From: Algoriphagus litoralis
GTDB lineage: Bacteria; Bacteroidota; Bacteroidia; Cytophagales; Cyclobacteriaceae
Assembly: GCF_003259255.1 (NCBI RefSeq)
Contig: NZ_QGOL01000006.1
Span: 124,001 to 188,000 of the forward strand
DNA: 64,000 nucleotides
Direction: 5' to 3'
Positions 24,152 through 32,896 of this stretch are shown here, in pieces. The translations under genes and the position numbers were made by a program. Under the pieces are notes generated by a model. That model saw only the letters and a program-made list of their open reading frames with translations. It ran no database searches and was not told the DNA's origin. Each line of letters begins with the position of its first letter. Position 1 is the first letter of the stretch.

Positions 24152-25090
24152 TTATCGGATAAATCCCAGAAGGACCTCGATCAATCCCTCTTTCAAGGGT
24201 AAGTCCGGCATCGCATACGTAGCAATGTTTTTTGCACGGTCTGATTCTGCCTCTTTCAGGATGTGGTTCATCCCTTCGATGATGTACAGTTCAGCCTTTG
24301 AATTGGCTTTGGCCAACTTTACGGCATCAGAAACTCCCACCTGAATGTCCGTGGTACCTTGAATGATCAGGATTGGTTGCGCAAGTTTTGCCAGTTCCTG
24401 TTGGGGATCGTACTTAAACCATGAAATGATATAGGGCTGTACACTGGGGCGGAAAAGCGAAAAAAACATTGCAGGCACATCAGCCACTGTTTCCCCCTTC
24501 TCCAATTTCTCAATTATGGGCAAGGATTGCTCCAAAACAAACGGAGGTTGGGCTTTCAATTGCTCTCGGATGATATCACCGGCTGGAGAGCCAACTCCCG
24601 CCACAGAAATAAACTTGTCTACCCTGGCACGCTGGGCAGCAATCATCCCGATCAATGAACCCTCACTATGTCCGAGAACGATGATCTCAGAAAACCTGAT
24701 GTCTTTCCCCAATAACTCCACCCAAGAAACTGCATCCTCCACATAGTTCTCAAAACGCAATTCACTCTCACTCAGGGCAGCATTCTTACTTTCCCCCACC
24801 CCTCTTTTGTCATATCTGACTGAGGCTATTCCATTTTGCGCAAACCCTTCAGCGAGCATTTTCAGAGAGTTATTAACCATGGATGGATTGTTCCCATTTC
24901 TATCAGTAGGACCTGATCCGGCGATTATCAGGACTATCGGCACTTTTTCCGCTGTCTCTGGCCTGAGCAGTGTTCCTTCTATTTTGCCAGTCCCAGTCTC
25001 CAGCGTGATCGGCTGATCCGCAACCTGAGCAAACAAGTTGGCACTGAGAAGAAAAAGAATGGCGCTCACAAACATCAGTTTCGAAAACAT
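24152..25090 (-). CDS. Secreted alpha/beta hydrolase
   Basis: A 312-residue hydrolase with a signal peptide (MFSKLMFVSAILFLLSANLFAQ, cleavage after about residue 22). ATG 25090 is used because the 20 codons before it encode no signal character. The alpha/beta hydrolase core shows IIAGSGPTDRNGNN (oxyanion region), YDKRGVGES, the nucleophile elbow LGHSEGS, an acid in IQGTTDIQV and His in EGMNHILKEAE. This matches exported S9/S33-like esterases of Bacteroidota. It acts outside the cytoplasm on an unknown ester or peptide and is not part of an evident operon. Confidence 0.85.
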   Translation of the reverse strand: MFSKLMFVSAILFLLSANLFAQVADQPITLETGTGKIEGTLLRPETAEKVPIVLIIAGSGPTDRNGNNPSMVNNSLKMLAEGFAQNGIASVRYDKRGVGESKNAALSESELRFENYVEDAVSWVELLGKDIRFSEIIVLGHSEGSLIGMIAAQRARVDKFISVAGVGSPAGDIIREQLKAQPPFVLEQSLPIIEKLEKGETVADVPAMFFSLFRPSVQPYIISWFKYDPQQELAKLAQPILIIQGTTDIQVGVSDAVKLAKANSKAELYIIEGMNHILKEAESDRAKNIATYAMPDLPLKEGLIEVLLGFIR

Positions 25091-25446
25091 GGATTGGGAT
25101 TTTGATTTCCTGTCAAAATAGGAAAACCTCAGCATAAATTCCTGAATCATTTGAAAAGCCTCCTTTGCAAGAATCCAAAGCGGAAGGAGAATACCTCCTA
25201 CTACCCAATCAAATGAGCAGTCAGAAGGCCCTAATCCAAAGCATCAAGCCATACGCTTGGGTACACCAAACAACTTGAGCATGGGGAAATCTTTTCCCCA
25301 ACAGGTAGGTCTTAGGAACTGAATGGAAGAAGGTAAATCGATGTCCATAAAATCACTAGTCAATCCCGCCGGATGATTTTTACATTTTCGGTAATCAAAA
25401 AGTCTTCGCAAGGGGTTAGTTTCAAATCCAGTTGAATCTACACGCC
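25091..25446. other. Divergent intergenic region
   Basis: About 356 bases between the leftward hydrolase and rightward gamma-glutamyltransferase. It holds a perfect 7-bp hairpin GGGGAAA-TCT-TTTCCCC (25283-25299) without a U-tract, so it is not a normal terminator. No gene is supported. Confidence 0.5.
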
Positions 25447-27150
25447 ATGCGAACCACCAAAGCACTTTTACTCTTCATCACAGGAATTCTCCTTCCCCTC
25501 TGCTCCTTTTCTCAAGATCGAGTCACTGGCAAAACCTTCACCACCCGATCCGAAGTCCTCGCCCAAAATGGAATGGCCGCCACCAGCCAACCCCTAGCCA
25601 CGCAGGTTGCTTTGGACATTCTGAAAAAAGGGGGTTCGGCCATGGATGCCGCCATCGCTGCCAATGCCATGCTTGGTCTAGTCGAACCCAATGCCTGTGG
25701 AATCGGAGGCGATGTCTTTGCCATTATTTGGGATGCAAAGACCAAGAAACTCTACGGCTTCAACGGCAGCGGAAGAGCTCCCGAACTGCTCACGATGGAT
25801 GTTTTCAAGGAAAAAGGATTGACGACTGTTCCCTTGCTTGGACCTCTGCCCGTGTCTGTTCCGGGTTGCGTGGATGGCTGGTTTGAGATGCACAAGCGCT
25901 TCGGAAAGCTCTCCATGCAAGATATTCTGCAGCCAGCCATCGATTATGGGAACAATGGTTTTCCGGTCTCCGAGGTGATCGCTTGGCAAATGGATCACTA
26001 TTACCCACGAATGCAGGATATTCCCGGTTTCCGCGAAACCTATATGCCTAACGGAAAGAACACGCCCAAAAAAGGTGAAATCTTCAAGAATCCGGATCTG
26101 GCCAATAGCTATGCCTTGATTGCAAAAGAAGGAAGATCGGCTTTCTACGAAGGAGAAATCGCCCGGACGATTGATCGATTTATGAAAGAAAATGAGGGCT
26201 ATCTCCGCTACGAAGACCTGCAAAAGCATACTTCGGAATGGGTTGATCCCGTCAGCACGAATTACAGAGGCTATGATGTATGGGAACTTCCGCCAAACGG
26301 TCAGGGCATCGCTGTCCTTCAAATGCTCAACATTCTCGAAGGATATGACATCAAGTCCATGGGCTTTGGAAGTGCAGAATACCTCCATGTGCTGACCGAA
26401 GCCAAGAAACTGGCTTTCGAAGACCGCGCGAAGTTCTATGCAGATCCGGCATTCAATGAAATCCCGGTGGAACTTCTGATCTCAAAAGGATATGCAGCAG
26501 AGCGACGAAAATTGATCAATCTAGATGAAGCCGCCATGGCCTACCCCGAAGGCGATATCGAAAAGGGCAACACGACCTACCTGACTGTGGCAGACAAAGA
26601 GGGAAATATGGTTTCCTTTATCCAGAGCATTTACGATGAGTTTGGATCGGGCATGGTACCGGATGGACTGGGCTTCGTCCTGCAAAACCGCGGTCAGCAG
26701 TTCAATGTCCAAGACCCCAACCACTATAATTCATTAGCTAAGGGCAAAAGACCTTTTCACACGATCATTCCGGCATTTATCACCAAGGATGGAGACCCTT
26801 GGCTGAGCTTTGGGCTGATGGGTGGATCGGTACAGCCGCAGGGACATACTCAAATTGTGGTCAATCTGATCGATTTTGGCATGAATCTGCAGGAAGCAGG
26901 CGATGCTCCGCGGATGCGGCATAACGGTTCATCTGAACCCACAGGCTCCAAGATGACCAATGGAGGTTCGCTCAACTTGGAGAGTGGATTCGACTACGAA
27001 GTCATCCGCAAACTGGAAGAAATGGGTCACCGCATCGAATACAGCATCGGACCCTATGGAGGCTACCAAGCCATTTTCTACGACAAAGTTCGAAAAGTCT
27101 ATATCGGCGCTTCGGAGTCCAGGAAAGACGGACAGGCGGCGGGGTATTGA
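25447..27150 (+). CDS. ggt: Gamma-glutamyltransferase (Ntn hydrolase)
   Basis: A 567-residue secreted gamma-glutamyltranspeptidase that cleaves glutathione and other gamma-glutamyl compounds. The signal peptide (MRTTKALLLFITGILLPLCS) starts at ATG 25447; the longer frame begins with TTG five codons earlier. The large-subunit start GMAATSQPLATQVALDILKK and GGSAMDAAIAANAMLG are typical. The autoprocessing nucleophile is Thr376 in GNTTYLTVADKEGN, and the oxyanion pair is in GLMGGSVQPQGHTQ. The His that often follows the TT pair is Tyr here, as in some homologues. The 25-bp gap to the small membrane protein gene suggests co-transcription. Confidence 0.94.
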   Translation: MRTTKALLLFITGILLPLCSFSQDRVTGKTFTTRSEVLAQNGMAATSQPLATQVALDILKKGGSAMDAAIAANAMLGLVEPNACGIGGDVFAIIWDAKTKKLYGFNGSGRAPELLTMDVFKEKGLTTVPLLGPLPVSVPGCVDGWFEMHKRFGKLSMQDILQPAIDYGNNGFPVSEVIAWQMDHYYPRMQDIPGFRETYMPNGKNTPKKGEIFKNPDLANSYALIAKEGRSAFYEGEIARTIDRFMKENEGYLRYEDLQKHTSEWVDPVSTNYRGYDVWELPPNGQGIAVLQMLNILEGYDIKSMGFGSAEYLHVLTEAKKLAFEDRAKFYADPAFNEIPVELLISKGYAAERRKLINLDEAAMAYPEGDIEKGNTTYLTVADKEGNMVSFIQSIYDEFGSGMVPDGLGFVLQNRGQQFNVQDPNHYNSLAKGKRPFHTIIPAFITKDGDPWLSFGLMGGSVQPQGHTQIVVNLIDFGMNLQEAGDAPRMRHNGSSEPTGSKMTNGGSLNLESGFDYEVIRKLEEMGHRIEYSIGPYGGYQAIFYDKVRKVYIGASESRKDGQAAGY

Positions 27151-27175
27151 AATGAAAAAAAATTAAAAATGGACC

Positions 27176-27604
27176 ATGGAAGACTTATCTACCCAGATAC
27201 CCTTTGACTATTGGAACAAACTGGCAACCCAGGTAATTACGATCAGCTCCCTGCTCGGCGGATTTTCGATTGCCATCATTGCAAATATTCTGGTATCCCA
27301 ACTTGATACCCGATTGGTAAAAGTAATTCTGACTATTTCCACTTTGGCCGCAAGCTTCTTTTTGGTGGCAATCTTTGCAATGACTAAGCTGATGTTGATG
27401 ACTACGGATGGCTATCCGTTTCAAGTGGTCGCTGAGGAACTGAGCTTTCCCAGATTGATTGGTTCGGTATCTTTCTTTTTGGGGATTTTTTTCCTGATCA
27501 CGATGATATCTCTATCAGGCTGGACCAAGTCAAAAATTATGGGAAGACTAACCACTGGAATTGGAATTTTTACCCTGATTCTGATTCTCCTTATGACCAG
27601 CTAG
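27176..27604 (+). CDS. Small membrane protein, four predicted helices
   Basis: A 142-residue hydrophobic protein with about four membrane helices: VITISSLLGGFSIAIIANILV, VILTISTLAASFFLVAIFAM, LIGSVSFFLGIFFLITMISL and TTGIGIFTLILILLM. I do not recognise a family. Hydrophilic ends are short, with an acidic N-terminus (MEDLSTQ). It follows the gamma-glutamyltransferase by 25 bp on the same strand. After its stop comes the duplicated galE end. Function unknown. Confidence 0.65.
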   Translation: MEDLSTQIPFDYWNKLATQVITISSLLGGFSIAIIANILVSQLDTRLVKVILTISTLAASFFLVAIFAMTKLMLMTTDGYPFQVVAEELSFPRLIGSVSFFLGIFFLITMISLSGWTKSKIMGRLTTGIGIFTLILILLMTS

Positions 27605-27622
27605 CAAATTGATTTTAACCAA

Positions 27623-27760
27623 ATAAATAAAAAAAGCGGGCTTAACCCCACTTCATTTTTTTACTTCAATCCTTTTTGCCAATTCCAGCTATCCCGCATC
27701 GAGTCTTTCAGTGAATACTTTGGCTGCCATCCCAGCACCGATTTGATCTTGGTGGTATCA
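27623..27760. repeat. Imperfect direct repeat, copy A of the galE 3' end
   Basis: About 138 bases match 28517-28655 at roughly 90% identity by eye, in the same orientation: first the hairpin region (AAAAAAGCGGGCTTAA), then the last ~33 codons of galE. In this copy the hairpin arm has changed (AAGCGGG against CCCACTT), so it is a weakened terminator. The two copies bracket the kinase-like gene. Confidence 0.85.
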
Positions 27761-27801
27761 ACCAATGTACTATCTTTCAACCCATCGGCGTAACTATATC
27801 A
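27661..27801 (-). pseudogene. C-terminal remnant of a galE-type epimerase
   Basis: On the minus strand the frame reads YSYADGLKDSTLV, then DTTKIKSVLGWQPKYSL, KDSMRDSWNWQKGLK and a stop, differing from the end of the intact GalE at only a few residues (SV for TV, LKD for LED). It is cut by a TGA at its upstream end and has no start. It is a broken copy of the galE 3' end. Confidence 0.82.
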
Positions 27802-27884
27802 ATTGGTAATAATTGTGTACTTAAGATAGCGTATGAACTCTTCAAGTTTTTTTGAAGTTAACGTCAATATGTATCTTTGGAAAG

Positions 27885-28520
27885 ATGCAAAATCAGCTAA
27901 AAAATGAAATCAGAGCTATCCTTTCAGGAAAGAGCCAAGTTAGGCATGGAACAGCTATCCAAGCAGCCTCCAGTCACCTTGGCCATGGCACGTCAACAAG
28001 CCCAAAATCTAAAATCTCAAAGCAAGTCCGAGAACAAGAAACAAAGGATCTAGAAGGATTTATTTCACAGAATAATCTTTGGATTTATGATTTAGACTTT
28101 TCAAATTATGTCAGTGAAGGTGCCGAACAACGCGTTTATTTAAAAGATACTGACAGAGTCATCAAACTCAACGACGCTATTTATTACAGTTCTTGGAAAG
28201 ACTACTTCACCAATCTTCTTTTACATAATTTTTTCTTTCCTGATACTTCCTATGAACTTATTGGATTCACTAAAGAAAATGGTTCTTTATATGCCACAGT
28301 CCAGCAAGAGTTTGTTACTATGACTGAACCTACAGACATTGAAAAAGTAAAGTCATTTTTGGAATCCAATGGCTTTTTAAACACAAGGAATAATGACTAT
28401 TTCAGTTCAGAATTGGGCATAATATTGGAAGATCTACACGATGAAAATGTTTTAACAAGGAATGGCGTTTTATATTTCATTGATACAGTCTTCTATTTGA
28501 CCGAGCAATTCTGGGAATAA
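27885..28520 (+). CDS. Polyvalent-protein-type kinase domain protein
   Basis: The 211-residue product resembles the small Ser/Thr/Tyr kinase-like domain found in polyvalent proteins of mobile elements (Kinase-PolyVal). Visible are a Gly-rich/Glu start EGAEQRVYLKDTDRVIKLND with the probable ATP Lys, a hinge-like YATVQQEFV, and a catalytic-loop/metal pair LEDLHDENVLTRNGVLYFIDT (His-x-x-Asn and Asp). The N-terminal 60 residues are basic and Gly/Ser/His-rich (SSHLGHGTSTSPKSK). ATG 27885 is preferred to a TTG at 27852; a promoter-like TATCTTTG lies only 5 bp upstream. The gene is AT-rich and sits between two copies of the galE 3' end, so it was probably inserted. Confidence 0.7.
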   Translation: MQNQLKNEIRAILSGKSQVRHGTAIQAASSHLGHGTSTSPKSKISKQVREQETKDLEGFISQNNLWIYDLDFSNYVSEGAEQRVYLKDTDRVIKLNDAIYYSSWKDYFTNLLLHNFFFPDTSYELIGFTKENGSLYATVQQEFVTMTEPTDIEKVKSFLESNGFLNTRNNDYFSSELGIILEDLHDENVLTRNGVLYFIDTVFYLTEQFWE

Positions 28521-28655
28521 ACAAAAAAAGCGGGCTTAAACCCGCTTCGTTTTTTTTACTTCAATCCCTTCTGCCAATTCCAGCTATCCCGCATCGAGTC
28601 TTCCAGTGAATACTTTGGCTGCCAACCCAGCACCGTTTTAATCTTGGTGGTATCA
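28517..28655. repeat. Imperfect direct repeat, copy B (native galE 3' end)
   Basis: Partner of 27623-27760. It begins at the stop codon of the kinase-like gene, includes the intact hairpin and the last codons of galE, and ends near GGTGGTATCA. Having the intact hairpin and being joined to the full galE gene marks it as the original copy. Confidence 0.85.
28521..28556. terminator. Bidirectional intrinsic terminator of galE and the kinase gene
   Basis: Stem AAGCGGG / CCCGCTT (28528-28534 with 28541-28547, loop CTTAAA), with an A-run on the left and a T-run on the right. It serves both the rightward kinase-like gene and the leftward galE, whose stop codons flank it. Confidence 0.88.
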
Positions 28656-29566
28656 GCCCAAGTCTTGACCACGTCTCCCGGTCTTCGGGGACCGATGACA
28701 TAGTTGAGCTTTTGCCCACTTACTTTTTCAAAGGCATAGATCACTTCCAGCACGGTGTTGCCATTGCCTGTCCCTACATTGAACACATCATAAAAGTTCT
28801 CAGGCTGCTGATTCAAAAATGAGAATGCCTTCACATGCGCATCGGCCAAATCCACCACATGGATATAATCCCGCACACAGCTGCCATCCATTGTGTCGTA
28901 GTCCGCACCAAAGACCGTCAATTTCTCACGAATTCCAGCTGCCACCTGCGTGATAAAGGGAACCAAGTTATTTGGCGTACCCAAGGGCAACTCCCCGATC
29001 TTTGAACTGGGATGTGCACCCACTGGATTGAAATACCGCAATGAGATCACTCGGATCCCGGGTTTACTTTTGACATAGTCGATCAGAATATCCTCACAGA
29101 TTTTTTTGGTATTGCCATAGGGACTCTCCGCCTCCTGTCTTGGGGTAGCTTCAGTCACCGGCAAAACCTCCGGCTGACCATAGACGGTACAGGAAGAAGA
29201 AAATACCAAGTCCTTGATCCCTTGCTCCTGCATGAACTCCAGCAGCAGCACCAGTGAACCAACGTTGTTTTTATAGTATTTCAGTGGCTTGGCGGTACTT
29301 TCTCCCACAGCTTTGAATGCCGCAAAATGAATGACGCCTTCGATCTGATGCGCTTTTCCGATAGAATCCAAGACAGTTTTGTCATTGCAGTCACCTTGGT
29401 AAAAAGTAAATCGTTTTCCGGTGATTTCTTCCAGGCGATCGAGCACTTTTGCCTCCGAATTGGAAAAATCGTCCAAAATGATCGGCTCCATGCCTGCATT
29501 CCATAGTTCGACAGCGGTATGTGATCCGATGTAGCCAGCACCACCAGTGATCAGAATTTTCTTCAT
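28556..29566 (-). CDS. galE: UDP-glucose 4-epimerase
   Basis: A 336-residue short-chain-type epimerase that interconverts UDP-glucose and UDP-galactose in the cytoplasm. The NAD-binding loop MKKILITGGAGYIGSH is at the N-terminus; Ser/Tyr/Lys catalytic residues are in FSSSCTVYG and SPYGNTKKICED (YxxxK), and the sugar-nucleotide region has RYFNPVGAHPSSKIGE and VRDYIHVVDLADAH, which are GalE-specific. Length is standard. It is a single gene, leftward, with a clear terminator. A broken copy of its last codons lies at 27661-27801. Identity is near certain. Confidence 0.95.
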   Translation of the reverse strand: MKKILITGGAGYIGSHTAVELWNAGMEPIILDDFSNSEAKVLDRLEEITGKRFTFYQGDCNDKTVLDSIGKAHQIEGVIHFAAFKAVGESTAKPLKYYKNNVGSLVLLLEFMQEQGIKDLVFSSSCTVYGQPEVLPVTEATPRQEAESPYGNTKKICEDILIDYVKSKPGIRVISLRYFNPVGAHPSSKIGELPLGTPNNLVPFITQVAAGIREKLTVFGADYDTMDGSCVRDYIHVVDLADAHVKAFSFLNQQPENFYDVFNVGTGNGNTVLEVIYAFEKVSGQKLNYVIGPRRPGDVVKTWADTTKIKTVLGWQPKYSLEDSMRDSWNWQKGLK

Positions 29567-29729
29567 AGGACTAAAATTTGTTTTATTTTAAAAGGCTAAA
29601 CGAAATCTTCTCATGAATTGCAGTCATTCCTTCCTGTGTCACCAAAAGAGGCATGCTAGATTTCATATAGTTTCTAAAAAGCTTTGTAAGGCAAAACTAT
29701 TCAAATCTTCGAAATAGTACCTAAATACC

Positions 29730-32700
29730 TCATCGAATCAGGGTAAAGCTCCCTCTTTTCTCTTCGCTGGCTTCTTTGCCTTCCAGTCTATAGCGATAGC
29801 GAATAAAGTAAGAATACGAATCGGCGGGAGCCTCCACGCCATTGATCAGGCCATTCCAGCCTTCTGTGCCAAAGTAAATAATGCCTCCCCAGCGATCCCA
29901 AATGCTGATTTCATAGGCAATGGTACAATTGGAGATCGGCTGAAAGACCCCATCCCGAGGATCAAAACCTGTAGGCAGACGTACTTCCGGACTAGCCTGA
30001 TTGACCACTGCAACACCTGTAGCTACGCAACCATTTGAGTCTGTGACGGTATAGCTGAATTCGCCATAAGGCAAGTCTTCCAGTCGAGTACCGACTTGGC
30101 CCGAATCCCAAAGCACGGTGTAAGGTCCAGTCCCGCCAGCAATCTCCAATTCCAAAACTCCATCCAGACTTCCCTCACAGCCGGGATTTTCAACTTTTGC
30201 TAAAACCGAAATTTGCTCTGGGCCGAGTAATTCGGCATCGACTGTCACACTGCAACCTCTGCTGTCCTGAATTAGCAATTGGTAAGAACCCGGTGCTACG
30301 CCAAAAACCTGCAGCGTCGATCCATCCCAAATCGATTGCATTCCGGCGACCGTGAACGGAGGATTTCCACCGACAGGCTTGATCAAAAACTCTCCATCGG
30401 CAACCCCAAAACAGGTATTGGGAATGGATTCGATGGGTTCATCGACCCGGAGGGTTTCCGGTTCGACCAGTGAAAGCTTCAGCTGCTCTACCGCACAGCC
30501 GGTCTGATCAGATACGGTCACCTCATAGTCTCCGCTGGGCAAGTTTTCCGCCAATGCCCCATTCAAATTCGGATCATGCGACCAGGAGAAGTTGTATTTT
30601 CCGGATCCGCCGGTTGGGTTGAGCTGAATTCGACCATTTCTTTCCCCCGGACAGGCGGGGTTCAGCATTTCCACTTGCCCCAGTTGGAATTCAGGATAGA
30701 TGATCACTTCCAAAATCTCAGAAGTACCGGCACAGGCCCCATTGATCGTACTTGTTTCTTCGTAATAGATGGTCTTTGGGGAGGCATTGAGATCCCAAAG
30801 AATCTCCACCTGAGGTGAATTTTGCCCCGAAATCAAATTCCCTCCGGCGACAAACCAGGTATAATTCCTTCCGGTAGTCTGAAAAGGGACTTCGTACACC
30901 AAGACTTCATTGGGTCCACAAAGTCCCGAATTGCCCTTGGGCAGGCCTGGTTCGATGGTTTCGGTGACGTTTACATTCAGAATCAGTTCTTCTCCCGGGC
31001 ATCCTTGATCGGTATACGGAATCGCAGAAAGCTTGGCATTCGGATTTGGAGCCCCCCATCTGACTTTCACAGAAATAGGCGTCTCTTCCAAGATCGTCCC
31101 GCCGAGGATTGTCCACTCAACCCGATCTAGGTTTGTCGTATCCTCCAAGGTGTAGGTAAACTCATCAATCAAGGGACAAACTGATTCTGGCCCAAGCAAA
31201 ATTGGGGATAAGTCTTTGACCTCTACCTCGAATCGAAATGTTTCTTCCTTTTCGCAAAGCCCTTCTCCGGTAGAAGCCAAAACAGAGACCATGAATTTGC
31301 CGGGATTTTGAAAAGTATGGGAAACTTCTTTTCCCTCTACTACCGGAGAGCCGTCTCCAAAAGACCAGGTAAACTCACTGTATTCCTGATTTTCAGGGAA
31401 AATCTCCCAAGTTCCTTCCTGATTCAGACAGGCCACTTTATCTCCAATGACTTCAAATGGATAGGTAGTTTCAGTCTCATACTGGATGCTTTCCACACCA
31501 GTGCCTACCACAAAACCATAAGACTCGACCTGTCCCGAACCATAAGCATAGGCGATAAATCCCTCAGAATTGACCAGTGAATTAACCCCTTCGGGAATTT
31601 GAATTTGGGCATATTGAAAGTTAGCTCCCGGCACGGCCTTAAACTGCGATCCGATATTCTGACCGTTGAGAACTGTCTTGGCGGCTTCACCTTTGGGCAC
31701 CAGGATATTCAGATAATGGTCAATGCTCAAGTTAAATCGACCATAAAGCAAGCCGGTGGAAAACTGGATTTCCTTGATCATTTGGCCGTTTGGGGAATAG
31801 GAGAAAAAGTTGGGATCACCCAAGGACGCCGCAAAGAACTCATTGCAAAAACCACTTTTCGAGATCACCGCAACAGAGGCCGGTTTGGAGGTTTCGATGG
31901 AGGCCACTTCATTTTTGCCAAATTCAAAGCGCACAAATTTTCCAGCGTTTAGTTTGGTCTCCAGCTTCCCATTGACCCTGACCTCCGTGTCATTTTCCAA
32001 GGCCAAAACTTTTACAAATTCCCCAGAGGTTCGGTCTTTTTGAGGAATGTGGACATAGGATTTGCCCCAGGTCTTGGTGGGATAACTTTGCTGGAAAAAG
32101 TGATCCCCGGTCGTGCCGCAAGTACCTGCACTGGACATGCGGTTTCCAGCAAAGACGGCCACATTTTTACAGTTGGTATTGTTGTCATTGAGTACTTTGA
32201 CACGGGTACCACTTAGGTCACCATCTGATTTGAGCTGATAAGATTCACCTGCGTTGAGGGTGATTTTCAGGGAATAATTAATGGGAATACCGGAAGTCGT
32301 CCGGGCAGAAGGCAGGATCTCGATCTCCGTATCGTCTTCTGTCCCCACCACGATCATAGAGCTTTCGAGTGTGGTATGGTTGAGCGAGGAATTGGTCACA
32401 TAGGCCCGCTCATGATGCGACATGACCATGTAGTCCAAACCTAGGGATTCCACCGGAAGGACTACAGTTCCGCCGGTGCTATAGGCTCTTCCATTTAGGG
32501 CATGGAGCGCGATGTTTCCGGTCGACACCACATGTAGAAATCTTGGCGCCACCTCCTCAGATCGAGGATGGATCAGTCCCTCACGGATCGCGTCAAATTC
32601 CTTCACCAGACGTTGCCCTTTTGCCAGATCAAAAGTCAGCGTCTGGGAGGGAGTCGTGATTGTGCCGGAAGTTTTCTCATTGGCTGTGATGATCAAAACC

Positions 32701-32867
32701 GCCTTTTCGGATTGGACATTGACCGTATCGAGGCTTCTTCCATTTTCCAAAAAACCCACATAGAATTCCCTGCCGACGGTATTCAGCTGCGCAAAAGCAA
32801 AAAAGCTGTTCCCCAAAGCGAAAAACAGCACTACCAAAAGTCTAGCCAGCGGTAATTTTGGGTTCAT
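29730..32867 (-). CDS. T9SS surface protein: IgGFc-binding-like, PKD, SprB repeats, CHU_C
   Basis: A 1045-residue exported protein. After a signal peptide (about residues 1-27) comes a ~430-residue N-terminal region starting TVGREFYVGFLENG that resembles the IgGFc-binding-protein N-terminal domain. A PKD domain (FTWSFGDGSPVVEGKEVSHTF) lies near residue 495, three SprB-type repeats (for example GGSGKYNFSWSHDPNLNG, GGTGPYTVLWDSGQ) at about 730-960, and a C-terminal type B sorting domain (LPTGFDPRDG, IWDRWGGIIYFGTEGWNG). It should be secreted by the type IX system and attached to the surface. It is a tandem paralogue of the next upstream gene, 29 bp away. No PorP/SprF-like gene is adjacent. Confidence 0.9.
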   Translation of the reverse strand: MNPKLPLARLLVVLFFALGNSFFAFAQLNTVGREFYVGFLENGRSLDTVNVQSEKAVLIITANEKTSGTITTPSQTLTFDLAKGQRLVKEFDAIREGLIHPRSEEVAPRFLHVVSTGNIALHALNGRAYSTGGTVVLPVESLGLDYMVMSHHERAYVTNSSLNHTTLESSMIVVGTEDDTEIEILPSARTTSGIPINYSLKITLNAGESYQLKSDGDLSGTRVKVLNDNNTNCKNVAVFAGNRMSSAGTCGTTGDHFFQQSYPTKTWGKSYVHIPQKDRTSGEFVKVLALENDTEVRVNGKLETKLNAGKFVRFEFGKNEVASIETSKPASVAVISKSGFCNEFFAASLGDPNFFSYSPNGQMIKEIQFSTGLLYGRFNLSIDHYLNILVPKGEAAKTVLNGQNIGSQFKAVPGANFQYAQIQIPEGVNSLVNSEGFIAYAYGSGQVESYGFVVGTGVESIQYETETTYPFEVIGDKVACLNQEGTWEIFPENQEYSEFTWSFGDGSPVVEGKEVSHTFQNPGKFMVSVLASTGEGLCEKEETFRFEVEVKDLSPILLGPESVCPLIDEFTYTLEDTTNLDRVEWTILGGTILEETPISVKVRWGAPNPNAKLSAIPYTDQGCPGEELILNVNVTETIEPGLPKGNSGLCGPNEVLVYEVPFQTTGRNYTWFVAGGNLISGQNSPQVEILWDLNASPKTIYYEETSTINGACAGTSEILEVIIYPEFQLGQVEMLNPACPGERNGRIQLNPTGGSGKYNFSWSHDPNLNGALAENLPSGDYEVTVSDQTGCAVEQLKLSLVEPETLRVDEPIESIPNTCFGVADGEFLIKPVGGNPPFTVAGMQSIWDGSTLQVFGVAPGSYQLLIQDSRGCSVTVDAELLGPEQISVLAKVENPGCEGSLDGVLELEIAGGTGPYTVLWDSGQVGTRLEDLPYGEFSYTVTDSNGCVATGVAVVNQASPEVRLPTGFDPRDGVFQPISNCTIAYEISIWDRWGGIIYFGTEGWNGLINGVEAPADSYSYFIRYRYRLEGKEASEEKRGSFTLIR

Positions 32868-32896
32868 AGTATTTCTTTCCTCTCTGCACTACTTTT

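Noticed and set aside
25678..26388. 236-codon ORF opposite the gamma-glutamyltransferase gene
   Set aside because: It is fully inside ggt on the other strand, where the sense protein has all family motifs; the antisense product has no domain pattern.
27840..27857. Inverted repeat CTTCAA-N6-TTGAAG before the kinase-like gene as an operator
   Set aside because: Six-base AT-rich arms are expected by chance in this composition and no regulator is nearby.
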